Part shown: positions 15,201-21,378 of the stretch, one piece after another
Layout: each line of letters starts with the position of its first letter
How positions within the stretch are numbered: the stretch's first letter is position 1
Assembly (NCBI GenBank): GCA_937890445.1
Contig: CALACD010000176.1
Span: 1-39,063 of the forward strand
DNA length: 39,063 nucleotides
Origin: an uncultured Acidimicrobiia bacterium
GTDB lineage: Bacteria > Actinomycetota > Acidimicrobiia > Acidimicrobiales > SZUA-35
Direction of reading: 5' to 3'
The notes under the pieces: model-generated
Database searches by the model: none
What the model was told of the DNA's origin: nothing
Seen by the model: only the letters and a program-made list of their open reading frames with translations
Position numbers and translations under genes: made by a program

Positions 15201-17895
15201 CGTCGAAGTGCACGCCGGGGACGTTGTCGGGAAGGCCGCAACGTACACAGTGTCGACTCGACATCGAGTGGGCCGGCTCCCACAGACGCACGACGGCGCG
15301 ACCGACGGCGGGGTGCTGGGTCAACGCGTGTTCGACTTCGGTGGGATCGAGACGGATTCCGCCCACCTTGACTTGTTCGTCGGCCCTTCCGAGATAGACC
15401 AGGGTCTGGTCGTCGCAGAGGCGGACCAGGTCGCCCGACCGATAGAAGCGACGGCCATCGAGTTCGACGAAGGGCTGTTCACCTGGATCGGTCACAGGTC
15501 CCAGGTACCCGGTCGTCAGGCCCCGATGGGCGATGTGGAGCTGGCCGACGGCTCCGATCGGCGCCGGCTGGTCGTAGGCGTCGAGCACCCGCAACTCGAC
15601 TCCTGGCGCCGGGATTCCGATCGGCACGTCAGCTTGGTCTGCTCCCGGTTCGGCCCGATGGATCATGCAGCCCACGACCGCCTCGGTCGGCCCGTACTCG
15701 TTGAAGATGGTCACGTCGCCCAGCACGGCCCACAAGCGCTCCGCCAGGTGGGTACCGAAGGCTTCTCCACCGACGACGAGGGTTCGCAACCCGTGCTGAC
15801 CTCGACCGTCCCCCAACATGCGAACCAGCAGTTCCAGATGCGACGGCGTGGCCTTGGCCCAGGTGATGTCTTCGTCGTCCGCCAGCAGGCGGAGCCCGGC
15901 CGGGCCATCGGGCTCGATGACGACCAGCGATCCTCCGGCCAGGACGGGCACGAAGAGAGACGTGACCGTGAGGTCGAAGGTGACTGCGCTGAACAACGCA
16001 CCGACGGGTGGTGGCCCTTCCGGTACGTAGGAGGCACGGGCGAAGGCCAAGTAGTCGGCAAGGCCCTGATGCGAGATGGGCACACCCTTCGGTTCCCCGG
16101 TGGAACCCGAGGTGAAGAGAAGGTAGGCCTCGTCGTCGGGCCCGGGGTCGCCGAGGGGAAGTCCCGGGGAATCGCTGGTCCGGGACTCGAGTTGGGCGAG
16201 CAGAGGCGGGTCCAGCACCAGGGCACACCCGGCTCGCTCCACCAGGCGTCGTCGCCGCTCGTCCGGGTGGCTCGGATCGAGCGGCACATAGGACGCACCA
16301 GCGACCAGGGTTGCGTAGATCCCGACGACCAGATCGACCGAACGAGCCATGTCGACGGCCACCCGTGCCCCCGGTCCGATGCCCGACGCCCGTAGCGAGG
16401 ACGCGACCCTCGTCACCCGGTCCCAGAGTTCGGATCCGGTGGCCGAACCGGAAGCGTCGCGCATTACGAGCGAGCTCCGGTTCTGGAGGGCAGCGCGCAG
16501 AGAAGGCACGACCATGTCGGCGGGGGAGTCGGCCAGTGCAGCCCCGGCACCGGTGCCCCATGCCTCGATGACGGCGAGCTCCTCGGCGGCCGGGAGCACG
16601 ACCGATCCGATCGGCTGGGTCGGATCGGTGACGATGGCCTCGAGAAGGCGTCCGAAGTGCTCGACCATACGGGCCGACTGGGGGCCGACTGCACAGGCCT
16701 CGTTGATGTCGAGGTGCAGCGCCGGCTGCAACCCGAACCGGGAGAACTGGACGCGGAGAAGGTGACCGGGGTCGACGGCCCCGCTGTGTATCCAGACGAC
16801 CTCGGCCCCTACGTCGCCGAAGCGGAGCGGGTTCGACGACGGCAGCAGGTTCACGATGACACGACAGTCGGCGGTCGACGGTCCGGTGCCGGCGCCGGTA
16901 TGGCGGAGGGTCGACAGCATCGACTGACCGATCCGTTGGTGGAGCTGCGCGAACGAGTCGCCGGGGTCGATGCGAATGTCGATCGGATAGACCTCCATGA
17001 CCGGTCCGATGATCTCCCTGGTCGTCGGGTCGTTCCTGTTGTGCACCGGCAGGCCGATGGCGAATTCGTCGTTACCCGATACTCGGTGCAGAAGCGCTGC
17101 AGTCGCGGTGACCAACAGCGTCGACCAGCCCAGGTCCTCGCTCAACATCCGAAGCTCGCCTGCCAGCCTCTCGTCGATCCGGCCGAGCAGTTCGGCGTCC
17201 AGTTCGGCCTGGAAGCGATGGCTTTCGCACCGCGGAGACACGTCGCCGAGATACAGGGCTCCGAGGGCAGGTGGAGGCTGCCTGCGATGCCAGTGCTCGA
17301 CCGCTCTCTGGGTCCGCCGGTCGGTGCCCGCTGTCTTGGCATCAGCCCACCGATAGTACGATCCGAGGGTGACGTCGGTGTCGGCGTAGGCCTTGGCTGT
17401 CGCTTCGAAGACCAGCGTCGAGCTGGCGGCATCGGTGACGGTGTGATGAAGCCCGAGATACCACGTCGCAGTTCCGTCTTCGTGGGTCAACACGACGCTG
17501 TCGTAGCTGCAGATGGTCGTGTCGATCGGTACGCGAACTCGATCCCGGGCCCAGCGGTCGAAGTCGTCTCGGGGAAGCTCGATCGTCCTGGTCTCGGCGG
17601 GAATCGTCGACGGACCCACGACGACCCGGGGTTCTCCTCGATCGACGATGATGCGAGTTCGTAGCGCATCGGATTCGGCGACGACGGCAGCGAAGGCCCG
17701 GCCGAGTCGGTCGGCATCGATGGGGCCGTCGAAGTGGGCCGCCTCGGCCATGTTCTGCACCGGTTGGGTCGGGTTCTGCCGTTGTGACGCCCAGAGCGAC
17801 CGTTGGGCCTTCGTCAGCTCTCGTCCCACTCGAAGGGCGACCGGCGTCGGCCGGACGTGGCGTTCCGGCTCGGCTCCGCTCGACTCCAGGTTCAT
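9205..17895 (-). CDS. Two-module NRPS with a PP-loop domain embedded in the first adenylation domain: C-A(PP-loop)-PCP-C-A-PCP-E
   Basis: A 2896-residue synthetase. C1 (about 20-445) has HHTVTDA near 150 and should accept the starter from the free carrier. A1 (about 465-1275) has FTSGSTG, core A4 FDLTVTS near 640, A8 near 840 and A10 SNGKVD near 1270. Its pocket reads D-L-T-K-V-G-E-V-G-K, close to the Asn code (D-L-T-K-L-G-E-V-G-K) and to the Asp code. It is interrupted at about 874-1215 by a PP-loop domain (separate entry). PCP1 has Ser1330. C2 has HHVSIDA near 1510. A2 (about 1810-2330) has FDSSMVG near 2029; its pocket D-S-V-L-I-A-E-V-W-K is unassigned. PCP2 has Ser2395. The C-terminal epimerase has HHLVMDAVSW, EGHGRE, DLSRSVGWFTS and NYLGQ. 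There is no thioesterase, so the chain should pass to the DCL module at 4588-9228. The ATG at 17895 lies 38 bases after the glycosyltransferase stop; a longer in-frame extension overlaps that gene and is rejected. Confidence 0.93.
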   Translation of the reverse strand: MNLESSGAEPERHVRPTPVALRVGRELTKAQRSLWASQRQNPTQPVQNMAEAAHFDGPIDADRLGRAFAAVVAESDALRTRIIVDRGEPRVVVGPSTIPAETRTIELPRDDFDRWARDRVRVPIDTTICSYDSVVLTHEDGTATWYLGLHHTVTDAASSTLVFEATAKAYADTDVTLGSYYRWADAKTAGTDRRTQRAVEHWHRRQPPPALGALYLGDVSPRCESHRFQAELDAELLGRIDERLAGELRMLSEDLGWSTLLVTATAALLHRVSGNDEFAIGLPVHNRNDPTTREIIGPVMEVYPIDIRIDPGDSFAQLHQRIGQSMLSTLRHTGAGTGPSTADCRVIVNLLPSSNPLRFGDVGAEVVWIHSGAVDPGHLLRVQFSRFGLQPALHLDINEACAVGPQSARMVEHFGRLLEAIVTDPTQPIGSVVLPAAEELAVIEAWGTGAGAALADSPADMVVPSLRAALQNRSSLVMRDASGSATGSELWDRVTRVASSLRASGIGPGARVAVDMARSVDLVVGIYATLVAGASYVPLDPSHPDERRRRLVERAGCALVLDPPLLAQLESRTSDSPGLPLGDPGPDDEAYLLFTSGSTGEPKGVPISHQGLADYLAFARASYVPEGPPPVGALFSAVTFDLTVTSLFVPVLAGGSLVVIEPDGPAGLRLLADDEDITWAKATPSHLELLVRMLGDGRGQHGLRTLVVGGEAFGTHLAERLWAVLGDVTIFNEYGPTEAVVGCMIHRAEPGADQADVPIGIPAPGVELRVLDAYDQPAPIGAVGQLHIAHRGLTTGYLGPVTDPGEQPFVELDGRRFYRSGDLVRLCDDQTLVYLGRADEQVKVGGIRLDPTEVEHALTQHPAVGRAVVRLWEPAHSMSSRHCVRCGLPDNVPGVHFDADGVCDSCHAYDAIRPQAASWFRTENDLRVLRDTARSQRTGDYDAIHLLSGGKDSTYALYRLVEMGFDVLCLTLDNGFISEGAKDNVRRSIADLGIDHEFITSEVMNEIFRDSLERHSNVCHGCYKTIYTLATTRAVEVGAPLIVTGLSRGQLFETRLVPEQFAEGRFDPDAIDAATLAARRVYHRLDDGPNRLLDTTVFDQPEAAGAAPDVFDRVQYVDFYRYVDVELADLLEFLEKRAPWTRPADTGRSTNCLINAAGIHNHIIEQGFHNYAVPYAWDVRLGHKTRHEALAELDDRSDLTTVTSMLETVGHFPRPRRLLTAWIEPAGLDGAHLDGAHLDGTALRTFLAGKLPKHAVPAAFVLVDEIKLTSNGKVDTAALPAPKRVHRTGPSLYVSAQSPLESTIIGLWEAHLAVEPIGIDDDFFALGGDSLAALRMVVELSSLLGKTIREDLAFLHATPRQLAAAIELLEQSEDAPSSRPAGDPPPLSSGEQSLLFEHFADPTDPRYNVGRRYRIAGPIDADRFVQALRAVIARHVPLHWTFSEPRIRLTPEKAIDCTIEPGQPRLDPAAFADRARRLHLEPFDLEAGPLGRCLIGSLDDGGTGIALVFHHVSIDAATFDDLWSQVEEIYTGEQLAPLVIDYADHTSWQERRWAHDRETPSDDPEFWSSPELAQPVAQLQFDLDEAGSDGYVQRAASVGLGQLRVGVGRTAFATCLAALATTLRRYSDGDRLGIAITSSTRDHPLAQGLVGYYLNTLPLVVTTNESASLQDLGRQCSNLIGRSLGHRTYPYARIVADRRRLGLEHPHASIMLAFEELAPARLGSLDAEHEILASGSAVTDATFFIQAQGDELTLGLEYAGTFLSAAAAADVLAEFDHVLRTACESPDLAIGVAATNAIDAIDVLELLDDTEQQQILHDWNRPVWGHGQGLVVPDRAIHQLFEEFAASQPDHVAVVASTGSLSYHQLERRSNLVAHELVVRGVGPGVRVGLVAERHPDTVVGVLAILKAGAAYVPIDPDYPSSRVTQMVEDAELAVLLGRGETADAPMGQLTDSILVDLATIGTEADPPDPGPPLVEHHPDLPAYVIFTSGSTGRPKGVVVSHRNIAASTAARSVVYPDSVGRFLLLSSFAFDSSMVGLFWSLCTGATLVLPDLGTHDDVGQLAEQIERDDVSHLLTLPSFYRLLLDETDSGRLSSLRTVIVAGEECPATLAPAHARLCPHATLWNEYGPTEATVWSHAHQISDDGGESPVPIGRVIPGMTAHVLDRRGRPVPVGQPGELVLGGAGISLGYLGRPDLTEERFVALRGPLDDGTAHYRTGDRVQWLNDGTLAFLGRIDDQVKIRGHRIELAEVERAAARLPGVHEAAAGVLENAGSNQLGLWISMAAGATQPEASAVRRQLREVLPEAMIPSRVIVVEHFPRTPNGKIDRSTLPPPETGPDWVEDGTMTRPDALGGAVGPNHLEHPIETLLCRIWAEVLGVGEVGRHQDFFDLGGDSIMSIQIVARLRRSGWRLSTRDVFDHPTIARLATRAEPLVSSSAEQGLLTGDVDLLPIQHWFFEHDLHNPHHWNQSRWIELASGTDGDRLLQAARALPAQHDGLRLRIHGSPDGRLVQRYQEDDALLVSTEPDLDSEARKKAAAEAEAALDIERGPVMAIVAFPAVGDVGPQIFVTVHHLVMDAVSWQPLLEDWASAYAQLGRGETVVLPAKSTSVRQWADQLIRWTEADEFSAERALWHDAGVADRSTAPSGSYLQGQTETVTVTLDQDTTATLIAGVGRGTPMQHVLLAALAHGAESFAIDGTVSVTIEGHGREDGLAHDLDLSRSVGWFTSLHPVEVPLGADPVATLDGLAASAAGSLHHGLGYGVHRWLDNEATARPLPPIVCNYLGQIDRTGPLPDPFETLGPLTAGIDPHNHRTHDLGLMAAVSNGRLQMTWDHHPDQIPPAEVRAIADKTCAVLTILAADSQGGLSATNTTRFDLVDFDNEELDALSDLLDGLDG
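14250..15275 (-). other. Embedded PP-loop ATP-pyrophosphatase (WbpG-like amidotransferase) domain between cores A8 and A9/A10
   Basis: About 340 residues with no place in an adenylation domain lie between the A8 strand (VGGIRLDPTEVEHAL, then a VVRL strand) and the resuming LLTAWIEP strand before A10. They begin with CVRC, then PGVHFDADGVCDSC, the opening seen in N-acetyl-sugar amidotransferases (WbpG/PseA type). Next comes the nucleotide-binding SGGKDST (15054 downward, residues 948-954) of N-type ATP pyrophosphatases. Further on are VCHGCYK (near 1018-1024), GLSRGQLFETRL and a C-terminal part rich in His and aromatic residues. The reading frame is continuous on both sides and the C-terminal A subdomain is complete, so this is an insertion into a working domain, not a fusion artefact. 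In this superfamily the domain adenylates a carbonyl oxygen, which nitrogen or sulfur then replaces. The substrate here is inferred. Confidence 0.85.
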
Positions 17896-17933
17896 GTTCT
17901 CGTATCGCTCCGTCGTCCGAGTTTCCTGCCGCT

Positions 17934-19328
17934 CTAGCCCTTCGTCGACTGCGACCCCGATGGATGCGTTATCGGCCCGAGACTCGCTTCGATGAGTCGA
18001 ACAGCCCGATCCGCGCCTGCTTCGGCCAACTGCTGAATCCGCGTCGTGCGCGCTCGGAACGAAGGGTCGGTGAGTACGAGCGAGATGTTGTGCTCGATCT
18101 CGACACGCCCGTCGGTCGAGGTGTCGCCGACGACACCGAGGCCGTGGAAACCGACCCTGGCACCGTTGCCGTTCTGATCCACATGCCCGGTCGAGTAGAC
18201 CACCATCGGCACCCCGAGGACGACACACTCGGCCACCGTGGTGGCGCCGCCGTGGGTGAGGCAGACATCGCTGGCGGCCAGGACGTCGAGTTGTGGCGCA
18301 TAATCGAGGACAAGGACGTTCCGAGGTGCGAGACCGAAGCGTTCGTGGCGAGCCCCGCCCCCGAGACCGATGACGAGATCCCAGTCGCCACGAACCTCGA
18401 AGACACCGAGTACCCGCTCCAACAGGTCCACGTCCAGGTTCCAGTGGGTTCCGAGCGCGCAGTACACGAGGGGGCGACCGTCCTCGCGTTCGTCATCGAA
18501 CCGTCGCCAAGCCTCTCGGGCCGCGGCACCGAGCACGGGTTCGCTCCGTTCGATTGCCACCATCGGACCGACGTGGTGCAGCAGCGGATGCGGGTCGTGC
18601 GGCAGCTCCATCTCGAGAAGACTGAAACTCAGCATCGGGAGGTTTCGGTGGGTGAACGGACGTTGCCAGTTGCCCCGATCGACCACATCCCCGAATCGAA
18701 TGCCGCGTGATCTGGCAATCTGCCGCAGGGTCGTCACGTCCATCGAGTCGTAGCGAGCGGGCCGGAACCAGTCGCCCAGAACGAAGCGGATCAAGCGTTG
18801 GCGCGCTTCGAGCCCACGTGTCCTGGCCCGGGCCGACCACCACTGTCGGCGGAGCTCGCCCGGACCGGCAACGGTCGTTGGTGAATCGAGGGGCGGCAGC
18901 CCTGGTCGGCGGAACACGGAGAAGAAGACCGTGGTCAAGAAGGTGGGGATACCCAACTTGGCGGTGGCGAAGACGGCCATGTGCATCTCGAAGTCGAGCA
19001 GGAGCACATCGGGGTCGAGCCGGGCCACGGCGACCTCGATCTCGTCGTTCTCGATGGAGGCCTGACGGATGGCGTGACGGTCGCGCAGGGCCCGTAGCCA
19101 GCGTCGAGGGTGACGAAGGGCCGTCCAGGGCACGGGATGTGATCGTTCGACGAAGTACTGATCGCCGGTGAGTCGCAGGAAGGAGAACCCCTCGGCCTCG
19201 ACGACCGAGGCGACGTCGGCCGGACTGAGGTAGACCACCTGGTGGCCGGCTTCGGTCAGCCGACGGCTCAAGGCCAGGCTGGCATTGACGGAACTCGACA
19301 TTCCATCCGTCAGGTAGGCAACCAGCAT
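17934..19328 (-). CDS. UDP-glycosyltransferase family protein (GT1, macrolide-glycosyltransferase type)
   Basis: A 464-residue GT-B-fold enzyme that should transfer a sugar from a nucleotide donor to a small-molecule acceptor. The N-terminus starts directly with the first Rossmann strand (MLVAYLTDGMSSSVNASLAL). The C-terminal donor-binding domain has the family signature THGGATTVAECVVLGVP followed by DQNGNGARV. The gene lies 38 bases upstream of the two-module synthetase on the same strand, so co-transcription and glycosylation of the peptide product are likely. No deoxysugar genes are in the window, so a common sugar donor or genes elsewhere must serve. ATG 19328 follows a TACAGT box by 9 bases. 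It has no signal peptide and acts in the cytoplasm. Confidence 0.9.
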   Translation of the reverse strand: MLVAYLTDGMSSSVNASLALSRRLTEAGHQVVYLSPADVASVVEAEGFSFLRLTGDQYFVERSHPVPWTALRHPRRWLRALRDRHAIRQASIENDEIEVAVARLDPDVLLLDFEMHMAVFATAKLGIPTFLTTVFFSVFRRPGLPPLDSPTTVAGPGELRRQWWSARARTRGLEARQRLIRFVLGDWFRPARYDSMDVTTLRQIARSRGIRFGDVVDRGNWQRPFTHRNLPMLSFSLLEMELPHDPHPLLHHVGPMVAIERSEPVLGAAAREAWRRFDDEREDGRPLVYCALGTHWNLDVDLLERVLGVFEVRGDWDLVIGLGGGARHERFGLAPRNVLVLDYAPQLDVLAASDVCLTHGGATTVAECVVLGVPMVVYSTGHVDQNGNGARVGFHGLGVVGDTSTDGRVEIEHNISLVLTDPSFRARTTRIQQLAEAGADRAVRLIEASLGPITHPSGSQSTKG

Positions 19329-19337
19329 GCGTTCGGA

Positions 19338-19343
19338 ACTGTA
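19338..19343 (-). promoter_or_regulatory. Probable -10 box for the glycosyltransferase-NRPS operon
   Basis: TACAGT on the minus strand ends 9 bases before the ATG at 19328. A weak -35 (TTTCGG, 19366-19361) stands 17 bases upstream. The spacing implies a very short or absent 5' leader. Confidence 0.4.
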
Positions 19344-19481
19344 GTCGGGTCGGTGGGTGCCCGAAACCGTGTCGTGACCGGTCCGGGCGCAGTTCGGTCG
19401 TCGTTGCCCATCGCATCAACTCGGCACAGCCGTCGCCGGCTCACCCCCGGGGAGGGGCTGGGTTCGTTCATCGAACTCAGC

Positions 19482-19487
19482 TAGAGT
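19482..19487 (+). promoter_or_regulatory. Leaderless -10 box before the short leader ORF
   Basis: TAGAGT is followed by exactly 6 bases and then ATG at 19494. This TANNNT-N6-ATG arrangement is typical of leaderless actinobacterial transcripts. No good -35 is visible. Confidence 0.5.
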
Positions 19488-19493
19488 GCCCCC

Positions 19494-19532
19494 ATGATCG
19501 ACCGGGAGGACGTGGACACACCATCCTCATGA
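19494..19532 (+). CDS. 12-codon leaderless leader ORF (MIDREDVDTPSS)
   Basis: ATG at 19494 opens a 12-residue frame whose TGA overlaps the ATG of the thioesterase gene (ATGA at 19529-19532). Ribosomes would load on the leaderless 5' end and reach the thioesterase start by termination and reinitiation, since the latter lacks a strong Shine-Dalgarno site of its own apart from a GGGAGGA about 20 bases upstream. The peptide is acidic and I see no codon run that would suggest attenuation. It could be only a translation-coupling device. Confidence 0.4.
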   Translation: MIDREDVDTPSS

Positions 19533-20323
19533 ACTGGAACGGACGCGCATCGATCATCTCGACGGGGAACGGATCGTTCTCCGCCCGCATCGACCACCAC
19601 TGGCTCGCCCTGAAGGGGCTCCACGGCGGAATCGTCGCCGCACTGGTCGTGGAAGCAACCGATGCGGTGCTTGCCGATCACGGTGTCGACGGCGACTTCG
19701 TGCTGCGGGCCGCCACGTTCGGCTACCTCAGCACCAACGACATCGGCGAATCCATCATCGAGATCGACATCGTCCGGCGCGGCCGCAGCATGATCGCCAC
19801 CCACGCCCGGGTCGTGCAGAACGGAGCGATCACCACCGTCGCCCGCCTCCACCATTCGAGGCCTCGCAGCGGCCTGGAGTTCAGCGATGCTCCACCCCCG
19901 ATGAGCAAGCCGAACAACGCCGTGCGACTCGATCGCCCCACTCCCAATCATTTCCGCAACGTCGAGGCACATCTTCACCCCGACACCACCATGTTCGGCG
20001 ACGCTGAGCGGGCTGAGTGGATTGCGTGGGCTCGACCGCTCGACACCGACTCCTTCGACAGCTCGTGGCTCACCATGTACGGCGACTTCTACCCACCGGC
20101 AGTGTTCGCGAAGCTCGATGCACCCACCCCGGCGGTGACCATCGAGTACTCGATCCAGATCCACGATCACGCCCGCCAATGGACGTTGGCTTCCGACGAA
20201 CACCTCGCCACGCGGATGCACACTTTTCACTCCCACGATGGCTTGGCGGTCGAGGACGGCTCGGTCCACCAACCCGACGGCACCCTGCTCGCCACGTTCC
20301 GCCAGACCCGCCTCTCGGGCTGA
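19529..20323 (+). CDS. Acyl-CoA thioesterase, double hotdog (TesB-like)
   Basis: A 264-residue protein with the shape of TesB-like thioesterases: two hotdog repeats (about 1-115 and 130-264). The first holds LKGLHGGIVAALVVEA, with the glycine-rich turn at the start of the hotdog helix, and the second holds FDSSWLTMYGDFYPP. It should hydrolyse an acyl-CoA in the cytoplasm, substrate unknown. It is transcribed away from the peptide cluster from its own promoter, so membership of that cluster is doubtful. Two hydrolase types of this fold are known in lipid and aromatic degradation; nothing here decides between them. It is translationally coupled to the 12-codon ORF in front. Confidence 0.8.
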   Translation: MNWNGRASIISTGNGSFSARIDHHWLALKGLHGGIVAALVVEATDAVLADHGVDGDFVLRAATFGYLSTNDIGESIIEIDIVRRGRSMIATHARVVQNGAITTVARLHHSRPRSGLEFSDAPPPMSKPNNAVRLDRPTPNHFRNVEAHLHPDTTMFGDAERAEWIAWARPLDTDSFDSSWLTMYGDFYPPAVFAKLDAPTPAVTIEYSIQIHDHARQWTLASDEHLATRMHTFHSHDGLAVEDGSVHQPDGTLLATFRQTRLSG

Positions 20324-20336
20324 GGTCGGTGAGGGT

Positions 20337-20351
20337 GTCGCCTGTGGCGAC
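20337..20351 (+). terminator. Short hairpin after the thioesterase gene
   Basis: GTCGCC, three bases and GGCGAC form a perfect 6-bp stem starting 14 bases after the stop. There is no T-run, so this is only a possible terminator. Confidence 0.3.
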
Positions 20352-20423
20352 GGCACGAGTACTGCTGACCGATCCGACTTCAGGCAGGTCCCCCCTGGTC
20401 ATCGGGCATGGCGATGGTACTGA

Positions 20424-20798
20424 GAATTCGTCGGCGTCTTCGTCGGTGAGCCAGAGGGCTGTTTGGCGGTAGCCGACGCGATCTCGCCCCAGGGCGGGCT
20501 CGCCGTGGTCCAGGTAGGTGGCGAAGTCGGTGAGGAGGGTCCCGGCGAAGGTGGCGAAGTGGCGGAAGTGGTCATCGGCTGTTGCCGACTCCAGCTCGCT
20601 GTCGCCGAGAGCCAGTGACGCGGTCACGACTCGGTAGGTGCGTTCGACGGTTCCACGGATGGATCGTTCCTCCGTGACCTCGAGCAGCCCACCGTCGGCA
20701 AGGTGCTTGATGTGCCGGTACAGCGTCGCCTGTGCCACATCTCCCAGCCGTTCCTTCGATTCGAGAGGCGTCATGGGGCTGGACACCAGGGCCTGCAA
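20424..20798 (-). pseudogene. Truncated HTH (ArsR-like) transcriptional regulator remnant
   Basis: The minus frame encodes the recognition part of a winged-helix regulator (PMTPLESKERLGDVAQATLYRHI, shown here in shortened form as PMT...LGDV..ATLYRHIKHL), then LLEVTEERSIRGTVERTYR and a helical dimer segment ending ...ALWLTDEDADEF. The first 15-20 residues expected before PMT are missing, the frame begins with a TTG at 20798, and the homology stops at a GAATTC at 20424. After that the frame runs antisense into the thioesterase gene with unrelated sequence. Both ends are therefore lost. It abuts, back to back, the remnant of an alpha/beta hydrolase at 20795. Confidence 0.65.
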
Positions 20799-21223
20799 GG
20801 GACTACCTGTCCGCCGGCTTTCACGACAACGTCGATGATGCCCTGGCCGCGCTCGGGGCGCTGCGGGTCCGACCCGAGGTGGACCCGGACCGGGTCGTTG
20901 TCATCGACCACAGTGAGGGGTGCTCATCGCCTCCGCACTCGCCTCGGACGAGCAACTCGCCGGTGTGGTCCTGCTCGCCGGCGCAGCCGCCAACGGCAAG
21001 GACGTCCTGCGATGGCAGGCACGACACGTCGCCGACACCGTTCACCGGTCATCGGGTCGACGACGTCACGCATCTGTTGCGAACCGAGCTGGGGACTGCC
21101 TCGGTCCGGACCTACAAGAAGCAGGGACGCGAGCCGATCGATCAACGAGTCACCGCACTCCTCGTCGACTGGGTGACCACCCGTACGCAAGCCGAGAACG
21201 GAGCCGGCGATGGCAACCCATGA
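20795..21223 (+). pseudogene. Frameshifted alpha/beta hydrolase remnant
   Basis: Homology begins abruptly with YLSAGFHDNVDDALAALGALR and reaches the nucleophile region VVVIDHSEG. The frame is then lost at about 20920. The next frame continues the fold (LIASALASDEQLAGVVLLAGAA, then KDVLRWQARHVADT) to about 21045, after which the original frame resumes with VDDVTHLLRTELG and ends in VTALLVDWVTT before TGA 21221-21223. So there are two compensating frameshifts, an absent N-terminal half, and Asp in place of the first Gly of GxSxG. It is not a working gene. The 3' part appears intact to the natural stop. Confidence 0.7.
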
Positions 21224-21334
21224 CGACGAAGTGGGGACCCCTCGAGCCGGACGCACGATCGACTTCGAAGGCGGCGGCATCGACAACACCTGACACTGCC
21301 GACTCGCCAGACCTGCACCTCGCCCAGCCGGTTC

Positions 21335-21378
21335 TTGACCGTTCGCGAAGGTGCTCCTAACGTGCAACCATATGGTTG
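21335..21378 (+). promoter_or_regulatory. ArsR-gene promoter with palindromic operator over the start codon
   Basis: TTGACC (21335-21340), a 17-base spacer and TAACGT (21358-21363) make the best sigma-70-like promoter in the window. The perfect palindrome CAACCATATGGTTG (21365-21378) covers the expected transcription start and contains the ATG at 21372. Binding there would block initiation, which fits autorepression by the ArsR protein. Confidence 0.75.

Noticed and set aside
14250-15275. Embedded domain considered as a methyltransferase, the usual guest at this site
   Set aside because: No SAM-binding glycine motif; SGGKDST and the Cys pairs point to a PP-loop enzyme instead.
14185-16395. 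A 736-codon open frame on the plus strand inside the two-module NRPS
   Set aside because: It is antisense to a clearly conserved synthetase, has no family motifs, and arises from the strong G/C bias at third positions.
17428-17448. HHxxxDA (not DG) in both condensation domains of the large NRPS taken as inactivation
   Set aside because: The two histidines and the Asp are present; Ala for the last Gly also occurs in the intact epimerase motif and is not enough to call the domains dead.
17896-18228. N-terminal extension of the two-module NRPS
   Set aside because: It overlaps the glycosyltransferase gene in another frame and is Arg-rich; ATG 17895 starts the condensation domain cleanly.
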